A stretch of DNA of 64,000 nt from Ascarosepion bandense. Lineage: Eukaryota; Mollusca; Cephalopoda; Sepiida; Sepiidae. The DNA lies in the NCBI GenBank assembly GCA_037127315.1, contig JBBBDQ010001186.1, forward strand, positions 3,231,001 to 3,295,000. The letters are read 5' to 3'. The translations under genes were made by a program, and so were the position numbers. Shown piece after piece: positions 1-9,600 of this stretch; position 1 is the first letter of the stretch, and the number at the start of each line of letters is the position of its first letter. Under the pieces are notes generated by a model. That model saw nothing but the letters and a program-made list of their open reading frames with translations, was not told the DNA's origin and made no database searches.

Positions 1-100
1 TAGACAAAAATGGCAAAAAATAAAGTCAATTTCATAGTTACATGTATTTATACATGATAGAATAATAATAGATGGTATAAAAAAATAAGAAATACGAAAA

Positions 101-140
101 CGACCGACCGGTTTCAATCCCTATTCATCATCAGGTGCAA
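101..140 (-). repeat. PLE-1 tail with hammerhead-like motif
   Basis: Read on the minus strand this shows CTGATGATG, a short spacer and GAAACCGG, just downstream of the endonuclease-coding part of the Penelope-like element. Hammerhead ribozyme motifs are known in PLE termini. The stem II pairing here is weak, so I call it a motif and not a working ribozyme. Confidence 0.4.
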
Positions 141-149
141 CTGGGATAT

Positions 150-910
150 TTAATTTAATTTTTCAACATTTAAAATATTAAAAAATGAAAATGAATCATG
201 ACGTACTGGGTGAAAAATTATGAGGAGGGTACAGGCAGGTACTAAATTGTAAAAATATAGAGTCCGATAGCACATTCTCTCTGTTTTATAAAGAGACGGG
301 GTCCTGGTCTTAATATATATTGACTCCAAAGCATGTAAATGGATTGTTGAGTGTGAACCAGACAAAACAGTGAACTGGTCCACACTGAAGCCATTTACAC
401 AATTTCTGCTACTTATAAAGTGTACATCAATCGCTGACCCGAAAGTGTTCACAAGTTGAACATGAACATCCGTTTTGAGAATTCTTAGTGGCATATATTG
501 TTTTATTCTACAATCCAGTCTCTGTGACGTCCTTCCTATGTAGTCAATGCCACAGCTACAGATAAATCTGTAAATAACAGAAGAAATATGATGGGGAGGA
601 AGTAAGTCTATTTTATAGACGGGAAAGCAGAACGAGTACCAAGTTGTACCCTAACCTGAGCAGAAAACTAACAAGAAGTAACTGCTCTAGGAATTTGCTT
701 AGCCAGCTGCTCACTACGTGAAACAATATAAGATAGCCTTCAGTACATCGGAAATTTTTCCACAGTATACGGTTTATCCTTTGAAAAATTATTTATTTTA
801 TCCTGCATCGCATCATTAACAACATCACTGGGATAACTATTTTTAGATTAGGTGCTGCGGATATAATCTAACTCCACGTCCAAATAACTTTCCGTGCAAA
901 TATTTAATGC
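150..910 (-). pseudogene. Penelope-like element, RT thumb and GIY-YIG endonuclease part (decayed)
   Basis: This is the 3' half of a Penelope-like retroelement, which encodes a reverse transcriptase fused to a GIY-YIG endonuclease that nicks target DNA. On the minus strand the segment CGIDYIGRTSQRL (about 505-560) is the GIY-YIG core. It is followed by the usual downstream block ending near LEALYIK-like residues (here LESIYIKTRTPSLYKTE). Upstream, coding similarity continues to about 900 (EQLAKQIPRAVTSC) but is broken by a stop near 675 and a one-base frame change near 630. The longest intact stretch is 150-494. The reading frame is joined to the RT part at 1240-1760 once the intervening SINE is discounted. 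Confidence 0.75.
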
Positions 911-919
911 CCTGTGTGT

Positions 920-1230
920 CAGTCAGTTTAGGTGCCATACGTGATACACGCTTGGTCGATCATGTCTCGAAAGAGACATGACTGACTGGGCAGAACATTA
1001 TCCCGCAGTAGGTTGCCATTGCTTTCTGCGGTAGACTGGTTGCCAACCAAGGCTATAGAACCCAATCTGTCCTGTTATTTAACCCATAACTGGAAGGAAT
1101 AGACGGATTAATACCTTTCCCAAGGGTATTTGCGCGTAAGTGAATACAATGGATTCAGCTGGAATTTGAACTCGGCTCCCCGGTTTCTCGTTCCGAGCCG
1201 ATATCCACTGTACCACAACGCACATCCGTT
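920..1230 (-). mobile_element. SINE1 (tRNA-derived) inserted in PLE-1
   Basis: This 311-bp tRNA-derived SINE has its head at the right end. On the minus strand it has an A box like TGGTACAGTGG and a B box like GAGTTCAAATTCC, and the same sequence recurs at 39.3, 53.1, 58.9 and 59.2 kb. The 9-bp direct repeat CCTGTGTGT at 911-919 and 1231-1239 flanks it exactly, as expected for a target-site duplication. It would be transcribed by RNA polymerase III and mobilised by a LINE reverse transcriptase. Confidence 0.85.
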
Positions 1231-1239
1231 CCTGTGTGT

Positions 1240-1760
1240 AAGAGTCTTAATTAAACTTATTTTTCGTTTTTTTTAGGACAAAATGAGTCCCACCGCGTGT
1301 ATAATCCCGAAAACGTGGCTTTACGAAACACGGAAGTTTCAAATTTAGTTGGAGTTCGAGGAACGAAAACATCGAAAAATGATAAAGAATATTCGGACAT
1401 TTTTTTTCAATTGTAGATTTTAAGAACGGGTGCAACTGATTCAGGGTAGCAAGAAATAAGTCAACCTGTCCCTCATTATCAAACAGACAAAAAGTGTCGT
1501 CCACCTATCGATAATACATGGAGGGCTTATTTTCACGCGTGAAGATGGAAGACTCACAAAAACCCACAAATATATTGGCTAAGGTAGGACCCAGACGGGA
1601 TCCCATAGAGACGCCGTCTATTTGTCTATACATATAGTCATCAAAACTGAACTTCACTGATGTTGTGGCAAACTTCATTAATTCAATGAAGACATTCTTA
1701 GGTCTATAGTTTCTAAATCTGAGAGTGGAGCGAATCGGATTTGTTAATGACACACCCGAG
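1240..1760 (-). pseudogene. Penelope-like element, reverse transcriptase core (decayed)
   Basis: On the minus strand this encodes PLE reverse transcriptase motifs. YRQIDGVSMGSRLGPTLANI (about 1585-1650) is the B-motif region, and VDDTF (about 1490-1504) is the catalytic motif C. A TAG stop lies directly before VDDTF at 1505-1507 in the same frame, where the family normally has an aromatic residue. An upstream stop near 1768 closes the frame. Similarity fades upstream; a 19-base A run lies at 1890-1908. Non-functional. Confidence 0.8.
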
Positions 1761-2208
1761 TACTCATTCTAGTGGGGTCCTTTATATTCACTTACGGGCA
1801 AATACCTTGAGGGAAAGTATGAATTCAGCTCTTCTACACACAACTGTGGGTCAATTAGCAAAACTTATATCACGAAATCGTTGTTAACTAAAAAAAAAAA
1901 AAAAAAAAATGGGGAAGGATTCTTACAACCAAAAATATTTTCTGGCTTTAAATAACCCACGAAGGGTTCATAAGCCAGAGGAAGTGAATCAATCAAAACA
2001 AGTTCAGTGTGTTTTAGTCAGGACTCTGTTTTACTAAATTTCAAATAAGTTGCCGCATATTCAAAAAGTTAATGCGTTTGTTCCTGTTTATGAATTGGTT
2101 ATTATTAAGAACTAAATATTTTCTGTATCGTCGACAAACGTTATGGTAGCTATGTCCTGAGGTATTTTGATACATTTCAAATGTAAATATGCCTGCGTTG
2201 TATTCGTA
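1761..2208. other. Low-information region beside PLE-1
   Basis: This AT-rich stretch contains a poly-A run at 1890-1908. It may be further decayed PLE sequence, but I see no motif that supports this. Confidence 0.3.
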
Positions 2209-2705
2209 ACTGACTATTTGTCAGTATAATCACTCTGTATTTATCTGATTCCTCACATTGGTAGAATCCGGCACAAGGCCATTTTAAAGAAGGTTTTCCG
2301 AGCCGTTAAGCTTGGCAAAAAATATCCTGTTGACCCTGGACAAGGCCGAGTCAAGGTTACTGTCGATTTTTCTCAGATGAAACTCTAACCTTCGATGGAG
2401 TCCCATCTGGGTTCCTCCTACCCGTAGGCAGTAAGGAAGACAAAGAGTAATGACTGTTTATCAGCATAATCACACGGTTTTTATTACCCTCCCTCCACCA
2501 ATAGGGCGGATGCGACACAATGTCAATTAAAATGGGGATTCCGATCCCTTTTGCTCAGCCCAAAATATGCCGTAGACACAGCTTAAGGCTGGGTCGGACT
2601 CTTGTTTTTTCACCCCAAACGAGACTATACCCTTCGGTGAGGCCTCGTTTAGTCCCTCTCTGCTCGGAAGTAGAGAGTTGAACAAGAGAGGGTCTGGATC
2701 AAGTA
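2209..2705 (+). repeat. Repeat X, two diverged tandem copies
   Basis: Two related units of about 245 bp (roughly 2209-2450 and 2451-2705) both begin with a TGACT-TTTATCAG-ATAATCAC-like block and end in a block that runs TTCACCCC...CGAGACT...CCTTCGG. The end block recurs inverted at about 24640-24745. It is a dispersed repeat of unknown class; no coding potential is seen. Confidence 0.55.
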
Positions 2706-3120
2706 TGATCGCTTTCCTCTTCCCTTAATAGTGTCAACGTATGTAAAAGTAGAGGAACATAATATTACTGCATATAAGTAGGTATACAAAAGTGTCATGA
2801 CGAGTGGGCTTCGTATATTTGTACCCCAGCGTCAATTTGTTGACATGCTGCATTCTTACTTAACAAGAATATTAATGCCAATAAGAATAATTATTTAAAA
2901 TAAAAAAAGGTAGTGGTAATTAATTTTACGTTCTGCTTGGTCCCTCTGGCCAATAAGGCAGCTTAGTTTCTTCCATCAAGTGAATGATTGGGATTCCACT
3001 GAGAATTGCTCAAGATCATCATTAATTTTTTACTTGAGAATATCCGGAGATCCAAACTCAATTGTTTCCTGTTCTTTCTTTTGATATTCAAGAGTGGAAC
3101 CTAGATGTCAATCCAGATTC
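2706..3120. other. Unassigned intergenic sequence
   Basis: I see no gene, repeat end or clear structure here. Confidence 0.3.
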
Positions 3121-3124
3121 AGTG

Positions 3125-3335
3125 GTCGGAGCACCAAGGTAAAAAGCTCATGAGAGCAGTTTCCATAAAAATATTTGTAGAAAAGACAGAGGGAAGCTAC
3201 GTTACATCGGTGATAAAGTCAGTAACATCGAGATGCCAAGTCAGGACCGATTATATTGCAGATCTTTCGTAGATGTTGTCGAGAACCGCACGATGAATAG
3301 CAGGAGCACCCGATAACATAAGTAATCATGTAGTT
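3125..3335 (-). repeat. LINE-A fragment
   Basis: On the minus strand this matches the C-terminal coding part of LINE-A, the same sequence as 63.4-63.6 kb (minus) and 3.9-4.1 kb (plus). It lies just upstream of a LINE-A copy in the opposite orientation. Confidence 0.65.
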
Positions 3336-3509
3336 ATTTGATGCTGACCTCCCCAGTTCGTAGTCCGCATTTTGGGTTCTTTTCCATGTTGATGACTATA
3401 ATCGAAGTAAAACAGAGAGCTACCAGCATCAGAAATAAGGGCCCACCAAGAGAATGTAAAGAACGTCCCCAGAAACCTTTTATTTCTTCGTTATGTGCGG
3501 TGCCCTCTC

Positions 3510-4515
3510 GGAACGTAGGCGACACCACAGTTTACTCTCGCCTCCAACAAAAATCTGGTGTAGGCGTCAAATCTAAACTCGCAGCCGAGATTGAAAAAGA
3601 CCTCCAATCCATATTGGACTGGGGTAAGAAATGGCTAGTAAATTTTAATGCTTCTAAAACGAAGCTACTGTCAATTAACCATCATCGACAATCTCACCTA
3701 CCTCCCATTAGCATGGACCAGGCTTGCCTCCCAGAGAGTAAAACACTACGCCTCCTTGGTCTCACACTTTCAGCGGACCTCAAATGGAATGACTATATCG
3801 AATCCATTGCTAAATCCGCTGCTATGAAAGTCGGTTCTCTGTGTAGGGCCCGGAAGTTTTTTCCGTCTAAATCTATCCTGCACATTTACAAATCTACCAT
3901 CCGCCCGTGCATTGAATACTGCTGTCATATCTGGTCGGGTGCCCCTGCTGTTCTCCTCGGGCTTCTCGATAAGGTTCAGAGGAGGCTCTGTAATGTGATA
4001 GATACCGACTTGGCAGACCGCCTGCAGTCTCTCTCCCACCGGCGAGACGTGGCTTCCCTGTGTCTCTTCTATAAATACTTTCACGGCTTCTGCTCCGATG
4101 AACTTAGATCACTGGTGCCCCCTAAATACGAATTTGCACGAGATACTAGATTAGCAACTAGATCCCACCCTTTTACAGTGAAACCGATAAAATGCAGCCG
4201 TAACTTCTACTCCAACAGTTTCTTTCCTCGCACTTCCCGACTGTGGAATTCTCTTCCAAACGATTGCTTCCCCGACGGCTACAATCTTCAGGAGTTTAAA
4301 TGTAAGGTCAATAGACACCTCCTAACACACTAACCTGCTCCCATTCTATCAAGCACTCTTCCCATCTGCCCGACCCTCATCCTCGCTATCCTTACTCATC
4401 TGTCACCTTTCTCCTGACATTCCCTATGTCTATCCACTCCTTCTCTTTACCTTCCCCTATGTAGCCCCATGCGCAATAGTGGCAGTGGAATGCCTTGCTT
4501 GGGGTGAGATGATTA
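3510..4515 (+). pseudogene. LINE-A copy, C-terminal reverse transcriptase region and 3' tail
   Basis: This is a 5'-truncated non-LTR retrotransposon of the CR1/Jockey-like type. The open frame runs 3338-4333 (331 aa). Only the part from about residue 58 is LINE-like. It starts inside the RT catalytic block (GDTTVYSRL, where the YADD-type motif should be) and runs through LDWGKKWLVNFNASKTK, the thumb region and RPCIEYCCHIWSGAP to a TAA at 4331-4333. The 3' tail (about 4460-4515), with GGGGTGAGATGATT and an A run, is the conserved end seen in many copies in this window. The first 57 codons come from unrelated sequence, so the ORF is chimeric. The RT active site is gone, so it cannot be autonomous. 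Confidence 0.75.
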
Positions 4516-4539
4516 AAAAAAGAAAAAACTTCAACTTGC

Positions 4540-4965
4540 CCGTCTCTCTGTTGCTCTTAACGTCTTTCCTCTTGGCATCGCTCCCAAACCCCGCTACGCT
4601 ATCCACCTGCTCAAGCCCATGAAATATGTGTTGCGCTGTCCCTCTTTCGCTCTATCCGTCATGTGAGTGTCAGATTCTCCAAGCCCTCCTTCCTCATTAT
4701 GTGTCCCAGAAACCTCAGCTGTCTCTTCCAAATGTCATGTATAACTTACTTTTTCGTTTGTGTCTCTCTTTCATCACACTTTCCTTTGTTTCCAACGAAA
4801 TTTTCCTGTCTCTCAATACTCTGCTTAGCTTCTGGAATGCTTCTTTGGCCATGCCAATGCTCCTTTGCATCTCAGTGTTCCACTTTCTGTTTCTTTGTCA
4901 GAACACTTCCCAGGTATTTAAATTTCGGCACCTGTTTGGTTTTAATATCACGAACCGGAAAATAT
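4540..4965 (-). pseudogene. RTE LINE fragment
   Basis: On the minus strand this matches the 3' coding part of the RTE LINE at 60.3-60.75 kb, including the LETKK, QKLSKVL-like and GxCxxEI-like regions. A middle segment is missing. The frame is broken and no long ORF remains. Confidence 0.65.
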
Positions 4966-5184
4966 CTTGAAATTTAAGGAAATACATAGACGAAGGTAAA
5001 GTTGATCTTAAATTAAATAATACATGCATTACACTGATATGCCAGCAAATCCTTTATAATCACAATGTAATTCTAGTGAACGTTGGAAATAATTTATTCA
5101 GATGAAGATGCATTCAAAGTGTCATGATCTTCGAAACTCTTACGATCGAGATCCTTCAACCTATCGCCTATTTTTACTAAAGTG

Positions 5185-5947
5185 ATGCCGAAAATAATAA
5201 GGGATACGAAAAGTCTTTAAACAAACGAATAAAAACTGTTTCGAGAGACGTAAGACAATGATGTGTCTTTTCACTGGATCTGTTCAACTTGTACAGCGAG
5301 AATATTTTAAGGACCCGTGAAGTTATGCCTGGATTTGTTATCGGAGGCCACAAGACACTCAGTGTTGATAGCATACACAGAAAGGAAACTACAAGATCTC
5401 CTACAGAAGGTAGCTGAAGAGAGTGACAGGAAAGGACTACAAATAAACTTCAAGAAAACCGAATGCATGGTCATCAGTAAAAAGGGCAGCCCAATATGCC
5501 AAATACAGGTCGAAGATACTACAATAAAGCAGGTACAAAAATTTAAATGCCTGGGAAGTGTTCTAACAGAAGACGGAAAATGCGACATAGAGATCCGAAG
5601 GCGAATTGGCATGGTGAATAAAGCATTCCAGAAGTTGAGTAAAGTATTAAGAAACAGGTCAATTTCGCTAGAAACAAAGAAGAGAGTACTGGATTGCTAT
5701 GTGTTGTCAGTTCTTCAATATGGCAGTGAATGCTGGACAATGTCATCAAAGATGAAGGAAAAACTTGAAGCAACTGAAACGTAGTTCTACAGAAGGATGC
5801 TGCGAATATCATGGACTGGGCAAGTGAGCAATGATGAGGTTTTGGAAAGGATGGAAACAAAAAGGAAATAAATACTTAGCATCAGGAAGAGACAGTTAAA
5901 ATTCTTGAGATATGCAATGGGGAAGGAGGGCTTGGAGAACCTGATAC
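5185..5947 (+). pseudogene. RTE LINE, 5' part of the copy split by the LTR element
   Basis: This is the C-terminal part of an RTE-clade reverse transcriptase. It begins at the B motif (VRQ-stop-CVFSLDLFN, about 5237-5275). It then runs in the 5317-5784 frame through ERKLQDLLQKVAEES, GLQINFKKTE, CWTMSSKMKEKLEATET. A stop follows at 5782-5784, after which RTE similarity continues (FYRRMLRISWT, KRQLKFL). The sequence stops at 5947 in ...CTGATAC, where the LTR element is inserted, and resumes at 14824. Frameshifts and stops make it a pseudogene that was probably already dead when the LTR element landed. Confidence 0.8.
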
Positions 5948-6449
5948 TGTAATATAGCAATCTAGCACCCACCCGAAGAAGGTTGATGCAATCGATGATA
6001 TTTCCCGTCGATGAAGGGGTCAGCGAACGACAAGACAGGTGTTTGAGAAATACATCCTGTCGGCGTCTGGAGCGGATGTCGCAGGGTTATGAGTCGGGCT
6101 CGTTTGACCTTATTTCCGACAGCGGCGGAAATGACTACGGAAGTAAACAAAACAGGTGTCTCTTGGAATTACGTGGGCGTTGCGTAGGCGAGACAAAACC
6201 GGAAGGAAAAGTCCCGGTTCTAGAAGACTATAAAAAGAAATCGACACACAGATTCGCCAGCAGAGAACGGCCAGTGGAAGCAGAGAGACACCACAGGCAA
6301 GACTTACACTCCCGTCGACTCATTCTATGCGCGCTCTCACTCTTCCATTCTCTGTTCCACACAGGCTCGTCGTCAGGAATAAAAATATAATCTTATATTT
6401 TTATATATGCGTGTTCTCGTTGTTTGTCGTCGTACACTGATATATAACA
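5948..6449 (+). repeat. 5' LTR
   Basis: This 502-bp LTR begins TGTAATATAGC and ends ATATATAACA. It contains a TATA box at 6229-6236 and an AATAAA at 6378-6383 followed by a GT-rich stretch. U3 would therefore be about 290-310 bp, with a short R and U5. It is nearly identical to 14322-14823. Confidence 0.95.
6229..6236 (+). promoter_or_regulatory. LTR TATA box
   Basis: TATAAAAA lies in U3, about 150 bp upstream of the AATAAA signal. The same box is at 14603-14610 in the 3' LTR. The position fits an RNA polymerase II promoter for genomic RNA. Confidence 0.6.
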
Positions 6450-6458
6450 TACACAATT

Positions 6459-6476
6459 TGGTGCATAGTGACTTGC
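6459..6476 (+). promoter_or_regulatory. Candidate primer-binding site
   Basis: TGGTGCATAGTGACTTGC starts 9 bases after the 5' LTR. TGG at its start can pair with the CCA end of a tRNA. I cannot say which tRNA. A spacing of a few bases from the LTR is normal for this group. Confidence 0.5.
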
Positions 6477-6637
6477 TGTTTTTAAGACAACAACAACAAC
6501 AAAACAGATAGATGCGAACTTGGTTACCACGGCAACAATTTTAAATTCTACGAAATTAAAACCACTAGATAGAGGAAGAAAAAGAAAAAAGAAGACGAAA
6601 ATAGAAAGCAATCGGACGACCATAGACGACATCAACG

Positions 6638-6647
6638 AAAGGTAGGT
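6638..6647 (+). promoter_or_regulatory. Candidate splice donor for env mRNA
   Basis: AAAG|GTAGGT matches the donor consensus well and lies in the leader before gag. With the acceptor at 11676 it would produce a subgenomic env mRNA, as in gypsy-type errantiviruses. Not proven from sequence alone. Confidence 0.45.
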
Positions 6648-6781
6648 GACTTTTGATTCGATCTTGTGTGTGTTCTGCTCTTGTTCATAATAAGTTTATA
6701 ATAAGTCTAATTAAAAAAAAAAAAAAATGGAACTGCATACTTTTGCCGATTTTGTTCAAGGTCTGACCCTAGAATTGAGAA

Positions 6782-7654
6782 ATGTGGCTTGTTCGGTGTT
6801 CGGTGTCGAACACTTTAAGGGGAGAATCTTTTTTAAAGAATATACAGCCATTAGCGTGCAAAGAAGATGGTGGTTATAGTGCTTGGTTGGAGGATATGGA
6901 GAGGTATTTTAAAGTTGTGCGCGTGGCAGAAGAAGACAAGTGTCAGGCAGCTCTTCTCACAACAAGAGGAGCTGTTGGGCACTATGTATATAGACTAATC
7001 TCTAATAACCCACAACTCACATGGAAGGAGTTCAAAACTTCTTTAAAGGAATACTACGGATTGGTTTTAGACCCCGACGCACGGTTAGTTGAATTAGTGA
7101 ACATTAAGCAGGGTAGAACAGAGGGGGTGCAGGACTACATGCAGAGAGTAGTACGCCTAGCGGAGAGCGCATATGTTGGGGTTGACGGGAGGAACGAAGT
7201 TGTGATAAAACAAATTCTGGGATTTTTCAAAAAAGGTCTAAGGGATCGGGACATAAAGATGGCAGTTATGAAGGATGAGCCACAAACACTAGAGGCTGCC
7301 TATCAGAAAGCGTTATCTGAGTTGAGATCGAAAATTCGACTCGATGCAAACTCTGAATACGAAGAGGAGCCTATGGAAATTTGCCACTCTCGGAGACGGG
7401 TAACGATAGAAGCCGTAAGCCCCGCTAAATCTAATAATAATAATAATAATATGAATAAGAACAATAGAAAAGGTGGTAATAGGGGAACTGAATACAAGAC
7501 TCGCGAGCGGGAGAGGAACGAGAGCGTTGTTAGGTGTTGGAATTGTGGGAAAGAAGGCCACATAGCGAAATTTTGTAGACGCGCCCCGGGAAACGGCAGA
7601 GGTCCGTTCGTGCGACGCCCAACGAACGGAACAAGACGGTACCAACGCACATAG
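6782..7654 (+). CDS. Gag-like protein with CCHC zinc knuckle
   Basis: This 290-aa structural protein should package genomic RNA into particles. A retrotransposon-Gag type domain is visible from DGGYSAWLEDMERYF (about residue 31) to about residue 185. A Lys/Arg/Asn-rich linker with an Asn run (about 220-230) follows, and then one zinc knuckle CWNCGKEGHIAKFC (residues 252-265, C-X2-C-X4-H-X4-C). The start is uncertain. An ATG at 6727 has a stronger context (A at -3, G at +4) but lies in another frame that closes near 6879. The 6782 frame is blocked upstream by a TGA at 6776-6778. Either 6782 is the true start or the N terminus carries a frameshift. Pol follows in the -1 frame with overlap. Confidence 0.8.
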   Translation: MWLVRCSVSNTLRGESFLKNIQPLACKEDGGYSAWLEDMERYFKVVRVAEEDKCQAALLTTRGAVGHYVYRLISNNPQLTWKEFKTSLKEYYGLVLDPDARLVELVNIKQGRTEGVQDYMQRVVRLAESAYVGVDGRNEVVIKQILGFFKKGLRDRDIKMAVMKDEPQTLEAAYQKALSELRSKIRLDANSEYEEEPMEICHSRRRVTIEAVSPAKSNNNNNNMNKNNRKGGNRGTEYKTRERERNESVVRCWNCGKEGHIAKFCRRAPGNGRGPFVRRPTNGTRRYQRT

Positions 7655-9600
7655 TTGGTAATATGGGCGCGCCAAATTCCATCTTTATTAGAATAGAACG
7701 TAGACCTTATAGGGCATTGGTAGATACAGGAGCAGAGGTATCGGTTATAAGCTGTAGGGTATTTAAAAAATTGCGACTGGGACTTGAACTGCAAAAGAGG
7801 GACATTAAACTTCGAACTGCGAATGGATCCCCGTTATACGTTGAAGGCCTTTGTCGTCTACAGGTCCAGATAGGAAGTAAGTCCATACCCCATGATTTTT
7901 TAGTCGTGAAAAATCTCAATAGAAACGTTATACTTGGCCGAGATTGGCTGATGCAGAACGGGGTGAGAATGTATTTCGATTTGGGGGCATTGAAGATTGG
8001 TGAAGAATACGTGGCATTAGAGGAGGATGTTCATATTTCCTCTATTGTTAGGTTAGCTCAAAAAGTAACATTAAGACTTCAACACCTGCATGCTTGTCTG
8101 GGATTAACCAGGCTGAGAAATGGACGTGGCAAAGAATATGAAATCGAACAGCTGAGTAGTGGATATGCTAGCAACTTATGTGGTATATCAGTAGCCAACG
8201 CAGTTGTAAAAATGCCAAAGTTTCGTAAGTTTCAGTTGCTGATAATGAATAACACTAACCAGACAATCACTTTGAGACGGGGGTATCCGCTGGCTAAATT
8301 GGAAAGGGCAGGTAATATTACTGAAATTACTATGCCCGATAAACAAAATAATAAAAGTCCTGATGTAGATTTGGAACAGGTACATGTACCGGAGGAATTC
8401 AAGCCTGAAATTAACAAATTGCTAAAAAGAAATAGGGACATGTTCGTTAGTGACGACAAAAACCTGGGCAGAACCGATACTGTGGAGATGCGTATCGATA
8501 CTGGAACGCATGAGCCCATAAGAAAACGCCCATATCGCACACCACTCAAACAAAGAAAGACAATGGATTCAGCAATCGACGAAATGATGCAGGCAGGTGT
8601 AATTGAGAGATCCAATAGCCCGTGGGGTTTTCCAGTAGTTTTAGTAGAGAAGAAAGACGGTGGTAAGAGATTTTGTGTAGACTTTAGAGCACTTAATAAG
8701 ATTACAAAGAAATATGCTCGACCTCTTCCTGTCATCGATGATATACCATTTGGACTTGCAAACGCACTCGGCATCTTCCAGGAATTAATGTCAGTTGTTT
8801 TACAGGGACGGGAAGATTTTGCTCTGGCATATTTAGATGATATTCTGATATTTTCAAATACGGTGGAAGATCATTTAAAACATATAGACACAGTCTTGAG
8901 TAGTCTGCGTAAGCACAACCTTAAACCGAAGCCAGCTAAGTGTGAGTTCTTTAAGAAAGAGACCCAATACCTGGGATTCAAGATAAGTGAAGAGGGAATA
9001 CAACCAGACCTCAATAAAGTCAAGGCTATAAAGTCAGTTTCTACTCCAACAACTGTTAGGCAAGTAAGAGCTTTTATCGGGATGACCTCATACTATCGCC
9101 GCTTTATTAGAAATTTCTCTGATATAGCCGAACCGCTGGTCAATTTGACAAGGAAATATGCACGATTCCAATGGGACGATGCTTGCCAAACCGCTTTCGA
9201 TACACTAAAAACGAAGCTCGCGGAGATGGTAACACTAGCCTATCCCAACCCAAATAAGGCGTATAGGTTATATACTGACGCATCCGATCAATCGATTGGC
9301 GCATGCCTATCCCAGGTGGTGTACGATAAGAAAAATAGGAAGGATGTAGAAAAACCAATTTATTTATTGTCCCATAAATTAAGTGACACACAAACGAGGT
9401 GGTCAACTATAGAGAAAGAGGCTTATGCCATACACTATGCTCTTCAAAAACTGAATCACTACCTGCATGGCGCAACATTCACAATATACACTGATCATAG
9501 GCCCCTGGAGCACTTACTTAATTCGCCCATACAAAATAAGAAGATACAGACTTGGGCTCTGAGCATGTCTGGCTACAATTGCAGCAAAACAGTATCTTAA
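7579..9600 (+). pseudogene. Pol part 1: protease, reverse transcriptase (deleted), RNase H
   Basis: The frame is reached by -1 frameshifting; its first ATG is at 7663 (645 aa from there). The retropepsin domain has ALVDTGAEVSVIS (catalytic Asp at residue 21) and VILGRDWL. The RT domain runs from about residue 270. It has the SPWGFPVVLVEKKDG and FCVDFRALN blocks, and catalytic YLDD (Asp 392/393, 8836-8841). An in-frame deletion at about 8745 joins the block after FRALN directly to PFGLANA. It removes some 50-60 codons, including the motif that supplies the first catalytic Asp, so RT must be inactive. RNase H has YTDASDQSIGA (about 537) and TDHRPLEHLL. A one-base frame change near 9585-9600 ends this frame early, and the remainder of pol continues in the next frame. 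Confidence 0.88.
7588..7630 (+). promoter_or_regulatory. -1 ribosomal frameshift signal between gag and pol
   Basis: The heptamer GGGAAAC at 7588-7594 sits in the gag frame as G GGA AAC, the X XXY YYZ pattern for -1 slippage. After an 8-base spacer a perfect 9-bp stem follows (TCCGTTCGT at 7603-7611 with ACGAACGGA at 7622-7630; loop of 10). Slipping moves ribosomes from the gag frame into the pol frame, which is open from 7579 through the gag stop at 7652-7654. All three canonical parts are present with normal spacing. Confidence 0.8.

Noticed and set aside
5983..6390. 135-aa frame repeated identically in both LTRs
   Set aside because: It lies across U3, the TATA box and R; it is duplicated because the LTRs are. 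No homology to LTR-encoded proteins that I recognise.
6393..6635. 80-aa minus-strand frame in the retroelement leader
   Set aside because: Low-complexity, antisense to leader sequence, no motif.
7303..7794. Minus-strand frames of 120-163 aa
   Set aside because: Antisense shadows of gag and pol.
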